NCBI RefSeq assembly: GCF_002760665.1
Contig: NZ_PDOB01000004.1
Location: 62,001 to 126,000 of the forward strand
Source of the DNA: Massilia psychrophila
GTDB taxonomy: Bacteria; Pseudomonadota; Gammaproteobacteria; Burkholderiales; Burkholderiaceae_D
Length of the DNA stretch: 64,000 bases
Reading direction: 5' to 3'
Shown: piece by piece, positions 1 through 11,284 of the stretch
Position numbering within the stretch: position 1 is the first letter of the stretch
Layout: each line of letters starts with the position of its first letter
Notes under the pieces: generated by a model
Database searches by the model: none
What the model was told of the DNA's origin: nothing
The model's input: only the letters and a program-made list of their open reading frames with translations
Translations under genes and position numbers: made by a program

Positions 1-588
<588 letters not shown>

Positions 589-630
589 TTAGAATGAGCG
601 CATCGTATTCATGCAGCAAATCACACGCTT

Positions 631-700
631 CACGTATGAAAAATCGCGTATGACAAATCACGTATGAAAAATCAAGTATGACAAAGCAAGCATGACAAAA
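631..700 (+). repeat. Five 14-bp tandem repeats running into the ftsK start codon
   Basis: Five consecutive 14-base units, about CACGTATGAAAAAT / CGCGTATGACAAAT, begin at 631, 645, 659, 673 and 687. Units 1 and 3 are identical; the others differ at a few positions. Each unit carries an ATG, but because 14 is not a multiple of three the ATGs fall in different frames. Only the one in the last unit (692) opens ftsK. The array occupies the place where the leader and ribosome binding site should be. Confidence 0.9.
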
Positions 701-3061
701 ACCAGCCCCCCCGCCAACCCCAGCTACACGCGCAAGCCGACCACCCGGCAACCGCTGCCGAACCGCCTGGTGCGCCTGCTGTCCGAGGCGCGCTGGATCG
801 CGCTGGCAGTGCTGTTCGTATATTTCGTCATCATCCTGCTGTCGTACAATAAGGCCGACCCGGGCTGGTCGCACGACGTTGTCGTCACCAAGGTGGCCAA
901 CCTGGGCGGGCGCGCCGGTGCCTGGCTGGCCGACCTGCTGTTGTTCATCTTCGGCTTTTCGGCCTGGTGGTGGTGCGTCTGCTTCCTGCGTCTGGTATGG
1001 AAAGACTACCGCCACCTGACCCAGAAGTTCGTCATGGAAGCGCAGTTCGACCCCGAGCACCAGCACGAGGCGCTGATCCGCTGGAGCGGCTTCGTGATGC
1101 TGTTTGCCGGCAGCGTCGGCCTCGAATACCTGCGCATGTACTCGCTGCAAGCGCAACTGCCGCGCGCGCCAGGCGGCGTGCTGGGCCAGCTGATCGGCCA
1201 CTCGTCGAGCGTGGCCTTCGGTTTCACCGGCGCCACCTTGCTGCTGCTGCTGCTGTTCGGTCTGGGCGCCAGCCTGTTTTTTCATATCTCCTGGCTGGCG
1301 GTAGCCGAGCGCGTCGGCGGCATGATCGAGGTGTCGATCGACTGGTTCCGCCTGCGCTACCAGGACCGCGAAGACCGCCGGCAGGGCGAAGTGGCCGCCG
1401 TCAAGCGCGACGAGGTGGTGGTGATCGAACGCGCCAGGCACGTCGAAAAACACGTTGAAAAATATGCGGCGGCGCCGGCGCTCAAGATTGAGCCGCATGT
1501 CGCCCCCGTCATCGTCAAGTCGGAAAAATTCGAGAAGGAAAAGCAGGCGCCGCTGTTCCGCGACCTGCCGGGCGACTCGCCTTTGCCGCCGCTGTCGCTG
1601 CTCGACGAAGCGGCCGCATACCAGGAAACGGTGTCGGTCGAGACGCTTGAATTCACCAGCCGCCTAATCGAGAAAAAGCTGTCGGACTTCGGCGTCGATG
1701 CGAAAGTCGTCGTCGCCTATCCGGGCCCGGTGGTGACGCGCTACGAAATCGAGCCGGCCACGGGCGTCAAGGGCAGCCAGATCGTCGGCCTGGCACGCGA
1801 CCTGGCCCGTTCGCTGTCGCTCACCTCGATCCGCGTGGTCGAAACCATCCCCGGCAAGAACTACATGGCGCTAGAACTGCCGAACCCGAAACGCCAGATC
1901 GTGCGGCTTTCCGAAATCGTCGGCTCGAAGATTTACAACGACAGTGCCTCGAGCCTGACGATCGCGCTCGGCAAGGACATCGCCGGCAAACCGGTGATCG
2001 CCGACCTGGCCAAGATGCCGCACCTGCTGGTGGCCGGCACCACCGGTTCCGGTAAATCAGTCGGCATCAACGCGACCATCCTGTCGCTGCTGTACAAATC
2101 CGACCCGGCCGACGTGCGCCTGATCTTGATCGACCCGAAGATGCTGGAGATGTCGGTCTACGAAGGCATCCCGCACCTGCTGGCACCTGTGGTGACCGAC
2201 ATGCGCCAGGCCGGCCACGCGCTGAACTGGGCGGTCAACGAGATGGAGCGCCGCTACAAGCTGATGAGCAAACTGGGCGTGCGCAACCTGGCCGGCTACA
2301 ACACCAAGATTTTGGACGCGGCCAAGCGCGAGGAGCACATCCCCAACCCGTTCAGCTTGACGCCGGACTCGCCCGAGCCGCTCGAAAAGCTGCCGACGAT
2401 CGTCATCATCATCGACGAGCTGGCCGACCTGATGATGGTGGTCGGTAAAAAAGTCGAGGAGCTGATCGCTCGTATCGCGCAAAAGGCGCGCGCCGCCGGC
2501 CTGCACCTGATCCTGGCGACCCAGCGGCCGTCGGTCGACGTTATCACCGGCCTGATCAAGGCTAACATCCCGACCCGAATCGCTTTCCAGGTGTCGTCGA
2601 AAATCGACTCGCGCACCATTCTTGACCAGATGGGCGCCGAAGCGCTGCTCGGCATGGGCGACATGCTGTACATGCCGCCCGGTACCGGCATGCCGGTGCG
2701 TGTCCACGGCGCCTTCGTGTCCGACGAAGAAGTGCATCGAGTTGTAAAACATCTGTTGACGACGGGCGAACCGAACTACATTGATGGCATCCTCGAAGGC
2801 GGCACGCTCGAGGGTGAAGGCGGCGCCGAAGGGGCCGTGGCGGGCGAGGGCGGCGGCGAAGCCGATGCGCTGTACGACCAGGCGGTGCAGGTGGTGCTGA
2901 AAAACCGCCGCGCGTCGATCTCGCTGGTGCAGCGGCACCTGCGGATCGGCTACAACCGCGCCGCGCGCCTGCTCGAACAGATGGAAAACAGCGGCGTCGT
3001 TTCGTCGATGCAGTCGAACGGCAACCGGGACATTCTGGTGCCGGCGGCCAGCGCCGAATAA
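692..3061 (+). CDS. ftsK: DNA translocase FtsK
   Basis: Septum-located double-stranded DNA motor that clears chromosome ends and activates XerCD recombination at dif. The 789-residue protein has an N-terminal membrane part with hydrophobic segments at about 30-50, 75-95, 130-150 and 165-190. A charged linker follows (about 215-300), then the RecA-like motor with Walker A GTTGSGKS (K455) and a Walker B-like [12 protein letters not shown] near 570. The C-terminal winged-helix gamma domain (about 725-785, with [19 protein letters not shown]) reads KOPS sequences. The linker is short compared with E. coli FtsK, as usual in betaproteobacteria. The start at 692 is the only in-frame ATG of the repeat array; no good Shine-Dalgarno is visible. 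lolA follows 29 bases downstream, the common ftsK-lolA-rarA order. Confidence 0.97.
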   Translation: MTKTSPPANPSYTRKPTTRQPLPNRLVRLLSEARWIALAVLFVYFVIILLSYNKADPGWSHDVVVTKVANLGGRAGAWLADLLLFIFGFSAWWWCVCFLRLVWKDYRHLTQKFVMEAQFDPEHQHEALIRWSGFVMLFAGSVGLEYLRMYSLQAQLPRAPGGVLGQLIGHSSSVAFGFTGATLLLLLLFGLGASLFFHISWLAVAERVGGMIEVSIDWFRLRYQDREDRRQGEVAAVKRDEVVVIERARHVEKHVEKYAAAPALKIEPHVAPVIVKSEKFEKEKQAPLFRDLPGDSPLPPLSLLDEAAAYQETVSVETLEFTSRLIEKKLSDFGVDAKVVVAYPGPVVTRYEIEPATGVKGSQIVGLARDLARSLSLTSIRVVETIPGKNYMALELPNPKRQIVRLSEIVGSKIYNDSASSLTIALGKDIAGKPVIADLAKMPHLLVAGTTGSGKSVGINATILSLLYKSDPADVRLILIDPKMLEMSVYEGIPHLLAPVVTDMRQAGHALNWAVNEMERRYKLMSKLGVRNLAGYNTKILDAAKREEHIPNPFSLTPDSPEPLEKLPTIVIIIDELADLMMVVGKKVEELIARIAQKARAAGLHLILATQRPSVDVITGLIKANIPTRIAFQVSSKIDSRTILDQMGAEALLGMGDMLYMPPGTGMPVRVHGAFVSDEEVHRVVKHLLTTGEPNYIDGILEGGTLEGEGGAEGAVAGEGGGEADALYDQAVQVVLKNRRASISLVQRHLRIGYNRAARLLEQMENSGVVSSMQSNGNRDILVPAASAE

Positions 3062-3090
3062 CGCTGGAACAGATCAACACAAGGATGACA

Positions 3091-3741
3091 ATGAACTTCA
3101 ACAAGAAATTCACGCTGGTGGCGCTGCTTGCCGCCGGCGCGCTGACGCTCACCGGCGCGGCCCACGCCGGCGCGCTGGAACAGTTCAAGACTTTTGTGGC
3201 CAGCACCCATGCCGCGCGCGGCGAGTTCAGTCAGCAGCAGATGAAGAAATCCGACACGAAAGCGGCGACCGGCAAGGCCGCGCAAGTCTCGACCGGCACC
3301 TTCGTGTTTGCCCGCCCGGGCAAGTTCATCTGGACCTATCTCAAGCCGTACGAGCAGTTGCTGCAGGCCGACGGCGAGCAACTGTACATCTTCGACAAGG
3401 ACCTGAACCAGGTAACGGTCAAAAAGCTGGGCAGTGTGCTGGGCTCGTCGCCGGCCGCGATCCTGTTCGGCAGCAACGACCTCGACAAGAATTTTACGTT
3501 GAGCGAAGCCGGCAGCCGCGGCGGCCTCGAGTGGCTCAACGCCAAGCCGAAGGCCAAAGACAGTACCTTCGAGCAGATCAGCATCGGCCTGCGCAACGGC
3601 ACGCCGGAAGCGATGGAGCTGCATGACGCGTTCGGATCGACGTCTGTGATTTCATTTAAAAAGTTCGAAAAAAATCCGCCGTTGTCGGCCCAGCAGTTCA
3701 AATTCGTGATGCCGAAAGGCGCCGACGTTTTTAATAATTGA
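3091..3741 (+). CDS. lolA: Outer-membrane lipoprotein carrier protein LolA
   Basis: Periplasmic chaperone that takes lipoproteins from LolCDE and hands them to LolB at the outer membrane. Residues 1-26 are a signal peptide (positive MNFNKK, hydrophobic [14 protein letters not shown], cleavage after AHA). The mature part has the LolA pattern, with [15 protein letters not shown] and a [23 protein letters not shown] core. An ATG also exists at 3085, but AAGGA at 3081-3085 abuts it, whereas it lies 5 bases before the ATG at 3091, so 3091 is preferred. Total 216 residues, normal for the family. It sits between ftsK and rarA. Confidence 0.95.
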   Translation: MNFNKKFTLVALLAAGALTLTGAAHAGALEQFKTFVASTHAARGEFSQQQMKKSDTKAATGKAAQVSTGTFVFARPGKFIWTYLKPYEQLLQADGEQLYIFDKDLNQVTVKKLGSVLGSSPAAILFGSNDLDKNFTLSEAGSRGGLEWLNAKPKAKDSTFEQISIGLRNGTPEAMELHDAFGSTSVISFKKFEKNPPLSAQQFKFVMPKGADVFNN

Positions 3742-3755
3742 AGGTGCGCCCAGGG

Positions 3756-3791
3756 GACCGGCGGAACCGTCGCGGACGATTGCCGGTCTTT
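3756..3791 (+). terminator. Possible weak terminator after lolA
   Basis: GACCGGC at 3756-3762 can pair with GCCGGTC at 3782-3788, and TTTC follows. The loop is long (19 bases) and the T-run short, so this is a weak candidate separating lolA from rarA. Confidence 0.3.
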
Positions 3792-3900
3792 CAGTGAACT
3801 TCCATTAAACTAGCGGCTATCGTTCAATCCGGCATCTTCGACCCGTTCATGCGCACCTCTCGTTTATTTCGCTTTTCCCAACGTCGCAGCTCACGCGGGT

Positions 3901-5208
3901 ATGCCCATGGATGACCTGTTCAAGCATGAGCCGGCGGCCCCGCTGGCCGAGGCGCTGCGTCCGCGCACCATCGGCGAAGTGATCGGCCAAAGCCATCTGC
4001 TGGGGCCCGGCAAGCCGCTCAACCTGGTATTCAAGTCGGGCAAGCCGCATTCGATGATTTTGTGGGGCCCGCCCGGCGTCGGCAAGACCACGCTGGCGCG
4101 CCTGACCGCGTCCGCTTTCGAGTGCGAATTCATCGCCTTGTCGGCGGTGCTGTCGGGCGTGAAGGACATCCGCGCCTCGATCGAGCAGGCCGAGCACCAC
4201 CTGGCCGGCGGCAAGCACACGATTCTCTTCATCGACGAGATCCACCGTTTCAACAAGTCGCAGCAGGACGCCTTGCTGCCGTTCGTCGAATCGGGTCTGG
4301 TCACGCTGATCGGCGCCACCACCGAGAATCCCTCGTTCGAAGTCAATTCGGCGCTGCTGTCGCGCTCGCAGGTGTATGTGCTCAAGGCCCTTACCGACGC
4401 CGAACTGCTGCAACTGCTGGCGCGCGCGCGGGAACGCGTGCTGGGGCACCTGACGTTCGACGACGTCGCCATCGCCACCCTGGTCGGTTACGCCGATGGC
4501 GACGCGCGCCGCTTCCTCAACCTGCTCGAGCAGACTCAGACGTCGGCCGCAACGTCGCAGGTCACCCACATCACGGGCCATTTTGTGGACAACGCGCTGA
4601 CGCTCAATTCGCGCCGTTTCGACAAGGGCGGCGACAATTTCTACGACCAGATTTCGGCGCTGCACAAGTCGGTGCGCGGCTCGCATCCGGACGCCGCGCT
4701 GTACTGGCTGTGCCGCATGCTCGATGGCGGCGCCGACCCGCAGTACCTGCTGCGCCGCATCGTGCGCATGGCATGGGAAGACATCGGCATCGCCGACCCG
4801 CGCGCAATCCAGATTGCCAACGACGCCGCCGCCACTTACGAGCGGCTCGGTTCGCCCGAAGGCGAACTGGCGCTGGGCCAGGCGGTGATCTATCTGGCCA
4901 TCGCGGCCAAGAGCAACGCCGGCTACAACGCCTACAACCGCGCGGTCGCCTTCATCAAGAAGGACAAGTCGCGCGAAGTGCCGGTCCACCTGCGCAATGC
5001 GCCGACCAAGCTGATGAAGGAACTCGGCTACGGTCACGAGTACCGCTACGCGCACGACGAGCCGAACGCCTATGCGGCCGGCGAAACCTATCTGCCCGAC
5101 GGCATGGCCGAGCCCCTTTGGTACGAGCCGGTGCCGCGCGGGATCGAGGCGAAGATCGCCGAAAAGCTGGCGTGGCTGCGCGGGCTCGACAAGGATGCGC
5201 AAGGATAG
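3901..5208 (+). CDS. rarA: Replication-associated recombination protein A (RarA/MgsA)
   Basis: AAA+ ATPase acting at stalled replication forks with the clamp loader and SSB. The 435-residue protein starts MPMDDLFKHEPAAPLAEALRP. It has Walker A GPPGVGKTT (about residues 56-64), Walker B LFIDEIHRFNK (about 110-120), the sensor stretch GATTENPSFEVN and the C-terminal MgsA domain with GYGHEYRYAHD. The length is typical. The ATG at 3901 is chosen because the family normally begins with a short MDDLF-like segment. It is the third gene of the ftsK-lolA-rarA series. Confidence 0.95.
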   Translation: MPMDDLFKHEPAAPLAEALRPRTIGEVIGQSHLLGPGKPLNLVFKSGKPHSMILWGPPGVGKTTLARLTASAFECEFIALSAVLSGVKDIRASIEQAEHHLAGGKHTILFIDEIHRFNKSQQDALLPFVESGLVTLIGATTENPSFEVNSALLSRSQVYVLKALTDAELLQLLARARERVLGHLTFDDVAIATLVGYADGDARRFLNLLEQTQTSAATSQVTHITGHFVDNALTLNSRRFDKGGDNFYDQISALHKSVRGSHPDAALYWLCRMLDGGADPQYLLRRIVRMAWEDIGIADPRAIQIANDAAATYERLGSPEGELALGQAVIYLAIAAKSNAGYNAYNRAVAFIKKDKSREVPVHLRNAPTKLMKELGYGHEYRYAHDEPNAYAAGETYLPDGMAEPLWYEPVPRGIEAKIAEKLAWLRGLDKDAQG

Positions 5209-5378
5209 GCAGAGCTAGTTCGCTCTTTTGCCGCGAAACGGACGTCATCGCGGTTTCATTCCGCATTTTTCGCAATCTGTCCCGCATTTACTGCGCTTCA
5301 TCGCAAGCTGCTGGAGAAGGAGGGCGGTACTGGTTAAAGTTCAACCATACCAAACCACTTCACCACCGGGAGCACACC

Positions 5379-5603
5379 ATGAACATCCGTAAAAACGCCG
5401 AAGCCTTCTTCCTTGCCGCCGCCATTGTCGGCACCTTCGGCACCTTCGTCAGCTACGCAACGGCGGCCGAACCAGCCCGTTTTACTGCCGCCGCAGTTGT
5501 CACCCCTTTTGCCGCAAAAGTCATCGCCAGCGACAGCACGATGCAGGTCGTCGTCATCAAGGGTCAGCGCCTGAGCGCCGCGCAAAAGGCCGCGCTGAAC
5601 TAA
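5379..5603 (+). CDS. Small exported hypothetical protein
   Basis: A 74-residue protein with an N-terminal signal sequence: MNIRKN, then a hydrophobic stretch to about residue 27 ending in SYATAA. A short tail follows, with a VVVIKGQRLSAAQKAALN end. No enzymatic motif is present. The ending is strongly reminiscent of small Oxalobacteraceae exported peptides, but I know no function. ACCGGGAG 8 bases before the ATG is a plausible ribosome binding site. It stands alone between rarA and serS. Confidence 0.6.
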   Translation: MNIRKNAEAFFLAAAIVGTFGTFVSYATAAEPARFTAAAVVTPFAAKVIASDSTMQVVVIKGQRLSAAQKAALN

Positions 5604-5613
5604 GGATCGTTGA

Positions 5614-7014
<1,401 letters not shown>

Positions 7015-7147
7015 AGGGCGAATGAGGGCCGAATACGGAAGAGGCCGGCGTTTTCAGCGTTGGCGAAAAAATCTCTTCCGTTTTGCCTCAGGTTTGCTAT
7101 AATTCTGTCCTCGCATCGGCAAGCGAGAAGCAGCAAAGACAGAATCA

Positions 7148-7237
7148 GGAAAGGTGGCAGAGTGGCCGAATGCACCAGACTCGAAATCTGGCGTACGTTT
7201 AGGCGTACCGTGAGTTCGAATCTCACCCTTTCCGCCA
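7148..7237 (+). tRNA. tRNA-Ser (anticodon CGA)
   Basis: A 90-base class II tRNA. The acceptor arm is GGAAAGG paired with CCTTTCC, with G discriminator and encoded CCA at 7235-7237. The anticodon stem CCAGA/TCTGG encloses the loop CTCGAAA with anticodon CGA at 7182-7184. A long variable arm (GCGTACGTTTAGGCGTAC) and TTCGAAT T-loop are present. It reads UCG codons. It follows serS by 133 bases. Confidence 0.97.
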
Positions 7238-7245
7238 GTAGTAAG

Positions 7246-7275
7246 AAAAAAGCTCCCGAACGGGAGCTTTTTTTT
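7246..7275 (+). terminator. Rho-independent terminator of tRNA-Ser
   Basis: AAAAAAGCTCCCG (7246-7258), AA loop, CGGGAGCTTTTTT (7261-7273) and a run of eight T. This is a strong hairpin immediately after the tRNA. Confidence 0.95.
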
Positions 7276-7431
7276 GCGTCAAGGCCAAGGCTTGCCGCCT
7301 GTTGCTCAAAGAAAGCAAGGACCCACTGGCGGACGACAGGCCGCGGAGGAGGCGGCGCAAAACGGCGTACTCACCTTAGGCTGCTTGATTTTTGCGAAAA
7401 CCATAACGCGAAAAGCACCTTGCAGGCCATT

Positions 7432-7468
7432 ATAGAAATCGTATTACGAGATGTAATTTGATTTCTAT
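7432..7468 (+). promoter_or_regulatory. 37-bp dyad, probable HipB operator
   Basis: ATAGAAATC (7432-7440) is mirrored by GATTTCTAT (7460-7468), and inside it TTAC (7444-7447) is mirrored by GTAA (7453-7456). Both pairs share the centre at 7450. The dyad sits 12 bases before the hipB remnant start, where HipB-type antitoxins normally bind to repress their own operon. Confidence 0.6.
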
Positions 7469-7479
7469 GAGGGGATGTC

Positions 7480-7817
7480 ATGCCCAAGAAGCTGTTCGGC
7501 ACGTACACGCTGCCGACCCTGGTGCAAGAACGCCCGGGCACCAGGGGCCGCTGCATCCACCACAACGCCTGCGTCAACGCATCACGGCCGCCGACCTGTG
7601 CGCGCGCATGAGCATTTCCGAGGCCACTTTGCGCCGCGTGGAACGTGGCGATGCCGGCACAGGAGCCGGCGCGTACCTGGCGGCGCTGCGGATCCTTGGC
7701 GTAATTGGTGAGGCAACGCCCGCGCTGGCGCCATTTCTTTGGTCGGCCACTGCGCATCGAAAGGCAAAGCTCAGCAAACGAAAGCGCGGGAGCGGCGACG
7801 ACGATGACTACTTCTAA
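7480..7817 (+). pseudogene. HipB-like antitoxin (XRE-type HTH), frameshifted
   Basis: The frame opening at ATG 7480 behind GAGGGGAT reads MPKKLFGTYTLPTLVQER, then leaves the family pattern and stops at 7612. The helix-turn-helix continues in another frame to 7817 (RQRITAADLCARMSISEATLRRVERGDAG, then YLAALRILGVIGEATPALAP). Joined, the two halves make one roughly 110-residue DNA-binding antitoxin of the type paired with HipA kinases, so a frameshift lies between about 7530 and 7575. The hipA remnant overlaps its 3' end by 14 bases, the usual translational coupling. The operator upstream is still intact. Confidence 0.7.
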
Positions 7818-8207
7818 GACCCAGTTTGTCTATTTGCAGCGGCCGGACAACGGCGAATGGGTGACCGTCGGACGATTTCAAACCGGTCCTGCCGCGGGTA
7901 CGGGCAGGTTCAAGTACGCGCCCAACTATGTCGGCGCGGGGCTTGCATGGTCCATCGATCCGGTCAATTTACCATTGCGGCCAGAGGACGAACAGCCCGC
8001 CCCGCGCTACAACGGCCTGCACGATGTGCTGCGCGGTGCCTGCCCGGCTGCCAGCGCGCGTAATCGCCGGCTTCGACGCGGTGGCGCATTGGCTCGCTCC
8101 CGAGTGGCAGGAGGCGCTGCATTGGCGTATGCAGCACAACGTCATTTTGCCTCGGCTTGCCGGCCACGGCGTGGTTCGCTGCCAACCCGGCGATCAATCG
8201 TGCATGA
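7804..8207 (+). pseudogene. HipA-like kinase remnant, internally deleted
   Basis: HipA proteins (about 430 residues) are serine kinases inactivating GltX. Here the first ~80 codons are clean HipA N-terminal domain (FVYLQRPDNGEWVTVGRF, then LAWSIDPVNLPLRP and RYNGLHDVLRGACP). The frame then breaks near 8050. A different frame gives GFDAVAHWLAPEWQEALHW and, after another shift, WFAANPAINRA followed by TGA at 8205-8207, which looks like the C-terminus. About 300 codons, including the whole catalytic core, are missing. The tail overlaps the end of the convergent fnr-like gene by 14 bases. Confidence 0.65.
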
Positions 8208-9063
8208 GATCCGCGGCCGGCGCAGCGCTGCCGGACAGATGCGCTGGGGTTGATGGCTTCGCCGCGCCGCCCTTGCTGGCGCGTGCACGTGGAGACAGGC
8301 GGCGCAACGTGCGCAGTGATTCAATATCCTTGATGCCGATGGTGCGCTGGTCGACCGTGATCAGGCCGACTTCGTTAAAGGCGGACAGGGTGCGGCTGAT
8401 CGTTTCGAGGGTGAGGCCGAGGTAGCTGCCGATTTCCTGGCGGGTCATGCGCAAGTTGAACAGTTTGCTCGAATAGCCCATTGCCGCGAAGCGTTCCGCG
8501 AGCGTGACCAGGAAGCGCGCGACGCGCGCTTCGGCGCTCAGACCGCCCAGGATGGCGATCATCGCTTGCTCACGCACCAGTTCCCGGCTCATGACACGGT
8601 ACATGAGGTTTTCGAGCGCCGGATGAATGTGGCTGAGCGCGATCAGTTTCCTGAACGGCAGCAAGATGACATCGCAGTCGGACAACGCTACCGCTTCCGA
8701 TGCATAGTGGCGCGTGTTGATGCCGTCGATACCGAGCAAGTCGCCCTTCATCGGGAAGCTCAGCACCTGTTCGTTGCCCGATTCGTCGATCAGCACGGTC
8801 TTGAGGAAGCCGGAATTGACAACGTACAAGTAGTCGAGCGCTTGTCCTATCGTGTGCACGCGTTGTCCGTTCTTGAACTGGACGTGTTGGAACAGCACTT
8901 CCTCATTGTTGACGGAGACTGCGGTTGCGATCTGCAACAGGTCGCAGACCTCCTTCAGGTTCGACCACAGTGTACCTTGGCGCTGACGGCCTGCTTCCGT
9001 CGGCGAGTGGTGTTCGGTGGAGGGTATGGGAGGGCGTGGTTTGGTCGCATCAAGACAGAACAT
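8194..9063 (-). CDS. CRP/FNR-family transcriptional regulator without the FNR cysteine cluster
   Basis: 289 residues: an N-terminal extension, a cyclic-nucleotide-binding-type barrel (about 45-155, with HTIGQALDYLYVVNSGFLKT and SFPMKGDLLGIDGI), a dimerisation helix, and a C-terminal winged helix with RMTRQEIGSYLGLTLETISRTLSAF, the FNR-type recognition helix. FNR proteins carry CXXC-X5-C near residue 20 plus a central Cys; here the equivalent stretch reads TLWSNLKEVCDLL, leaving a single cysteine. The protein is therefore unlikely to bind a 4Fe-4S cluster in the classical way. GGAG lies 6 bases before the ATG at 9063, so that start is preferred over the upstream ATG (9069) and TTG (9075). The C-terminal tail (SPRARASKGGAAKPS) is unusually long. 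Confidence 0.85.
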   Translation of the reverse strand: MFCLDATKPRPPIPSTEHHSPTEAGRQRQGTLWSNLKEVCDLLQIATAVSVNNEEVLFQHVQFKNGQRVHTIGQALDYLYVVNSGFLKTVLIDESGNEQVLSFPMKGDLLGIDGINTRHYASEAVALSDCDVILLPFRKLIALSHIHPALENLMYRVMSRELVREQAMIAILGGLSAEARVARFLVTLAERFAAMGYSSKLFNLRMTRQEIGSYLGLTLETISRTLSAFNEVGLITVDQRTIGIKDIESLRTLRRLSPRARASKGGAAKPSTPAHLSGSAAPAADLMHD

Positions 9064-9296
9064 GGTCATCTCCAAATGAACTCTTACGTAATAAGAATAT
9101 TTGGCGAGTTGGATTCATGCCGCTCCGGACGCTCGTTCGGCTGGTATGGCGAACGCCATGCCAGCTTCGAAACCCGGGCAACCGCAAAAGCAAGCGAACT
9201 CGTCAGAACTAAGCTTGATTATTGCAAGATGACTCCGCTATTGACAGCAGCAGAATCTGAATCGGATGTCAGGAATTACGAAGGATTACTGTAAGA

Positions 9297-9524
9297 ATGC
9301 TCCTACATTTGAGTTCTGCGCACAGTGCCGTGGACCGACGGCGCTGTGAAGTGGCGATCCGCGCCTGGGCCGCCAGGGACAAGCACGTGCAGGCGCTGCT
9401 GCACAGGGTGGACGCACTGCGGATGGATTTCGCCCGTGAATCTGCCCGCGCCGTGCCGCCATGCCCGGTCCGCGGCGCCGACATCGAAGCGTTCGCTCAG
9501 CTGGCGTACCTGACAGTTTTATAC
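9297..9524 (+). pseudogene. TetR-family regulator, C-terminal fragment
   Basis: The frame carries CEVAIRAWAARDKHVQALL, then HRVDALRMDFAR and FAQLAYLTVLY, a pattern typical of the ligand-binding half of TetR proteins (IRAWA..D..V...VD..R). No N-terminal helix-turn-helix precedes it, and after LAYLTVLY the frame turns into unrelated sequence to a stop at 9623. This is probably a gene remnant beside the paoABC operon. Confidence 0.45.
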
Positions 9525-9665
9525 GTGTGGATACGTGGGGGGCTATGTGGCAGGAACCAAAAATCATCGTCTTGGGTCAAATTTCTCTATGCGCCAGTGC
9601 CGGGGCGCCTGTTCAGCAAGTGAAGGCGTGAGGCGTTCCCATAGTCAACATGCAAAGGAGGGACC

Positions 9666-10337
9666 ATGACCGATTTCGATTCGAACCGGCGGCAACTGCT
9701 CAAAGGCGCGGCGGTGGCTGCCGGCGGCGCGGTCGCCGCGTCCCGGCTCGCGCCTGAGGCACAGGCCGCCGCACAGCCGGCCTCTGCAGCAACCAGTGCT
9801 GCCACCGCTGCCACCGCTGCCACCGCCACCATCAGCGTCCGGCTGCGCGTCAACGGCGCCGAACACCAGTTGATGGTCGATCCGCGCACGACGCTGCTCG
9901 ACGCGCTGCGCGAGCGGCTGCATCTGACCGGTACCAAGAAGGGCTGCGACCAGGGCCAGTGCGGCGCCTGCACCGTGATTGTCGACGGCCGCCGCTCCAC
10001 ATCCTGCCTGACCCTGGCCGTGATGCAGGAGGGGCACGACATCACCACCATCGAAGGCCTGGGTACGCCGAACAATCTGCACCCGATGCAGGCCGCTTTC
10101 ATCAAGCACGACGGCTATCAGTGCGGCTTTTGCACGCCGGGCCAGATCTGCTCCGCCGTCGCCATGCTCGATGAGGTAAAAAAGGGCGGCCCCAGCCATG
10201 TCACGGCCGACATCAACGCCGTGCTGCAGCCCACCGACGCCGAGTTTCGCGAACGCATGAGCGGCAATTTGTGCCGCTGCGGCGCGTATTCGAATATCCA
10301 GGCAGCGATTGCCGAGGTCGCGGGAGTGAGGCGATGA
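9666..10337 (+). CDS. paoA: Aldehyde oxidoreductase 2Fe-2S subunit (PaoA/YagT-like), Tat-exported
   Basis: Small subunit of a xanthine-oxidase-family periplasmic aldehyde oxidoreductase. The twin-arginine signal NRRQLLKG is at residues 7-14, followed by an Ala-rich stretch to about 50. The plant-type ferredoxin domain has [11 protein letters not shown] and a further Cys (TSCLTL). The helical second cluster domain has [10 protein letters not shown] and [10 protein letters not shown]. 223 residues. AGGAGG lies 5 bases before the ATG. It overlaps paoB by 4 bases (ATGA). It passes electrons from the Mo site to FAD; the complex detoxifies aldehydes in the periplasm. Confidence 0.93.
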   Translation: MTDFDSNRRQLLKGAAVAAGGAVAASRLAPEAQAAAQPASAATSAATAATAATATISVRLRVNGAEHQLMVDPRTTLLDALRERLHLTGTKKGCDQGQCGACTVIVDGRRSTSCLTLAVMQEGHDITTIEGLGTPNNLHPMQAAFIKHDGYQCGFCTPGQICSAVAMLDEVKKGGPSHVTADINAVLQPTDAEFRERMSGNLCRCGAYSNIQAAIAEVAGVRR

Positions 10338-11284
10338 AATCGTTCACCTACGAGCGCGCCGCCACGCCCGCCGACGCCGCGGCGGCCGCGGCACGTATCC
10401 CGGGCGCCCGGTTCGTTGCCGGCGGCACAAACCTGCTGGACTTGATGAAGCTGCAGATCGAAACACCATCGCACCTCATCGACGTCAACGACCTTGCGCT
10501 CGACCGGATCGACGCCACCCCGGACGGCGGCCTGCGGCTGGGCGCGCTGGTGCGCAACGCCGACCTGGCCGTGGACGTACGTGTGCGGCGCGACTACGGC
10601 GTCCTGACGCGCGCGCTGCTGTCCGGTGCATCGGGTCAACTGCGCAACCAGGCGACGACGGCCGGCAACTTGCTGCAGCGTACGCGCTGTCCATACTTTT
10701 ACGATACCAACCAGCCTTGCAACAAGCGTAGGCCGGGCAGCGGCTGCGGCGCGATCGGGGGTTTCAGCCGCCTGCATGCCATCGTCGGGCAGAGCGACGC
10801 CTGCATCGCCACCCATCCAAGCGACATGGCGGTTGCCATGCGCTTGCTCGACGCACAGGTCGAGACCATACGGCCCAACGGGACGTCGCGCATCATCCCG
10901 ATCGCCGACTTCTATCGCTTGCCGGGAACTACGCCCAATATCGATACGAACCTGGAGGCGGGCGAACTGATCACGGCAGTCACGCTGCCGCGTCCGGTCG
11001 GCGGGGTCCACATCTACCGCAAGGTACGCGCCCGTGCTTCCTATGCGTTTGCCCTGGTGTCGGTCGCGGCCATCGTGCAGCGCGATGGCACCGGCAGGGT
11101 GGCGCTGGGCGGCGTCGCGCACAAGCCATGGCGGGTGGAGGCGGCCGAGCGCGACATGCCGCGCGGCGCCCAGGCGCTTGCCGCCGGCTTGCTGGCAGGC
11201 GCGCGTACGACGCCAGACAATGCTTTCAAGGTTCCACTGGTCGAGCGCACGCTGGCCGCCGTCATCGCCGACGCGAAAGGATAA
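10334..11284 (+). CDS. paoB: Aldehyde oxidoreductase FAD-binding subunit (PaoB/YagS-like)
   Basis: 316-residue FAD subunit of the CO-dehydrogenase/xanthine-dehydrogenase type. The FAD-binding [14 protein letters not shown] loop is near residues 32-45. The second nucleotide segment is [20 protein letters not shown] with a Cys-containing stretch ([14 protein letters not shown]), which in PaoB holds an extra FeS cluster. The ATG at 10334 overlaps the paoA stop, so translation is coupled. A long in-frame upstream extension inside paoA is ignored. paoC follows immediately. Confidence 0.93.
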   Translation: MKSFTYERAATPADAAAAAARIPGARFVAGGTNLLDLMKLQIETPSHLIDVNDLALDRIDATPDGGLRLGALVRNADLAVDVRVRRDYGVLTRALLSGASGQLRNQATTAGNLLQRTRCPYFYDTNQPCNKRRPGSGCGAIGGFSRLHAIVGQSDACIATHPSDMAVAMRLLDAQVETIRPNGTSRIIPIADFYRLPGTTPNIDTNLEAGELITAVTLPRPVGGVHIYRKVRARASYAFALVSVAAIVQRDGTGRVALGGVAHKPWRVEAAERDMPRGAQALAAGLLAGARTTPDNAFKVPLVERTLAAVIADAKG

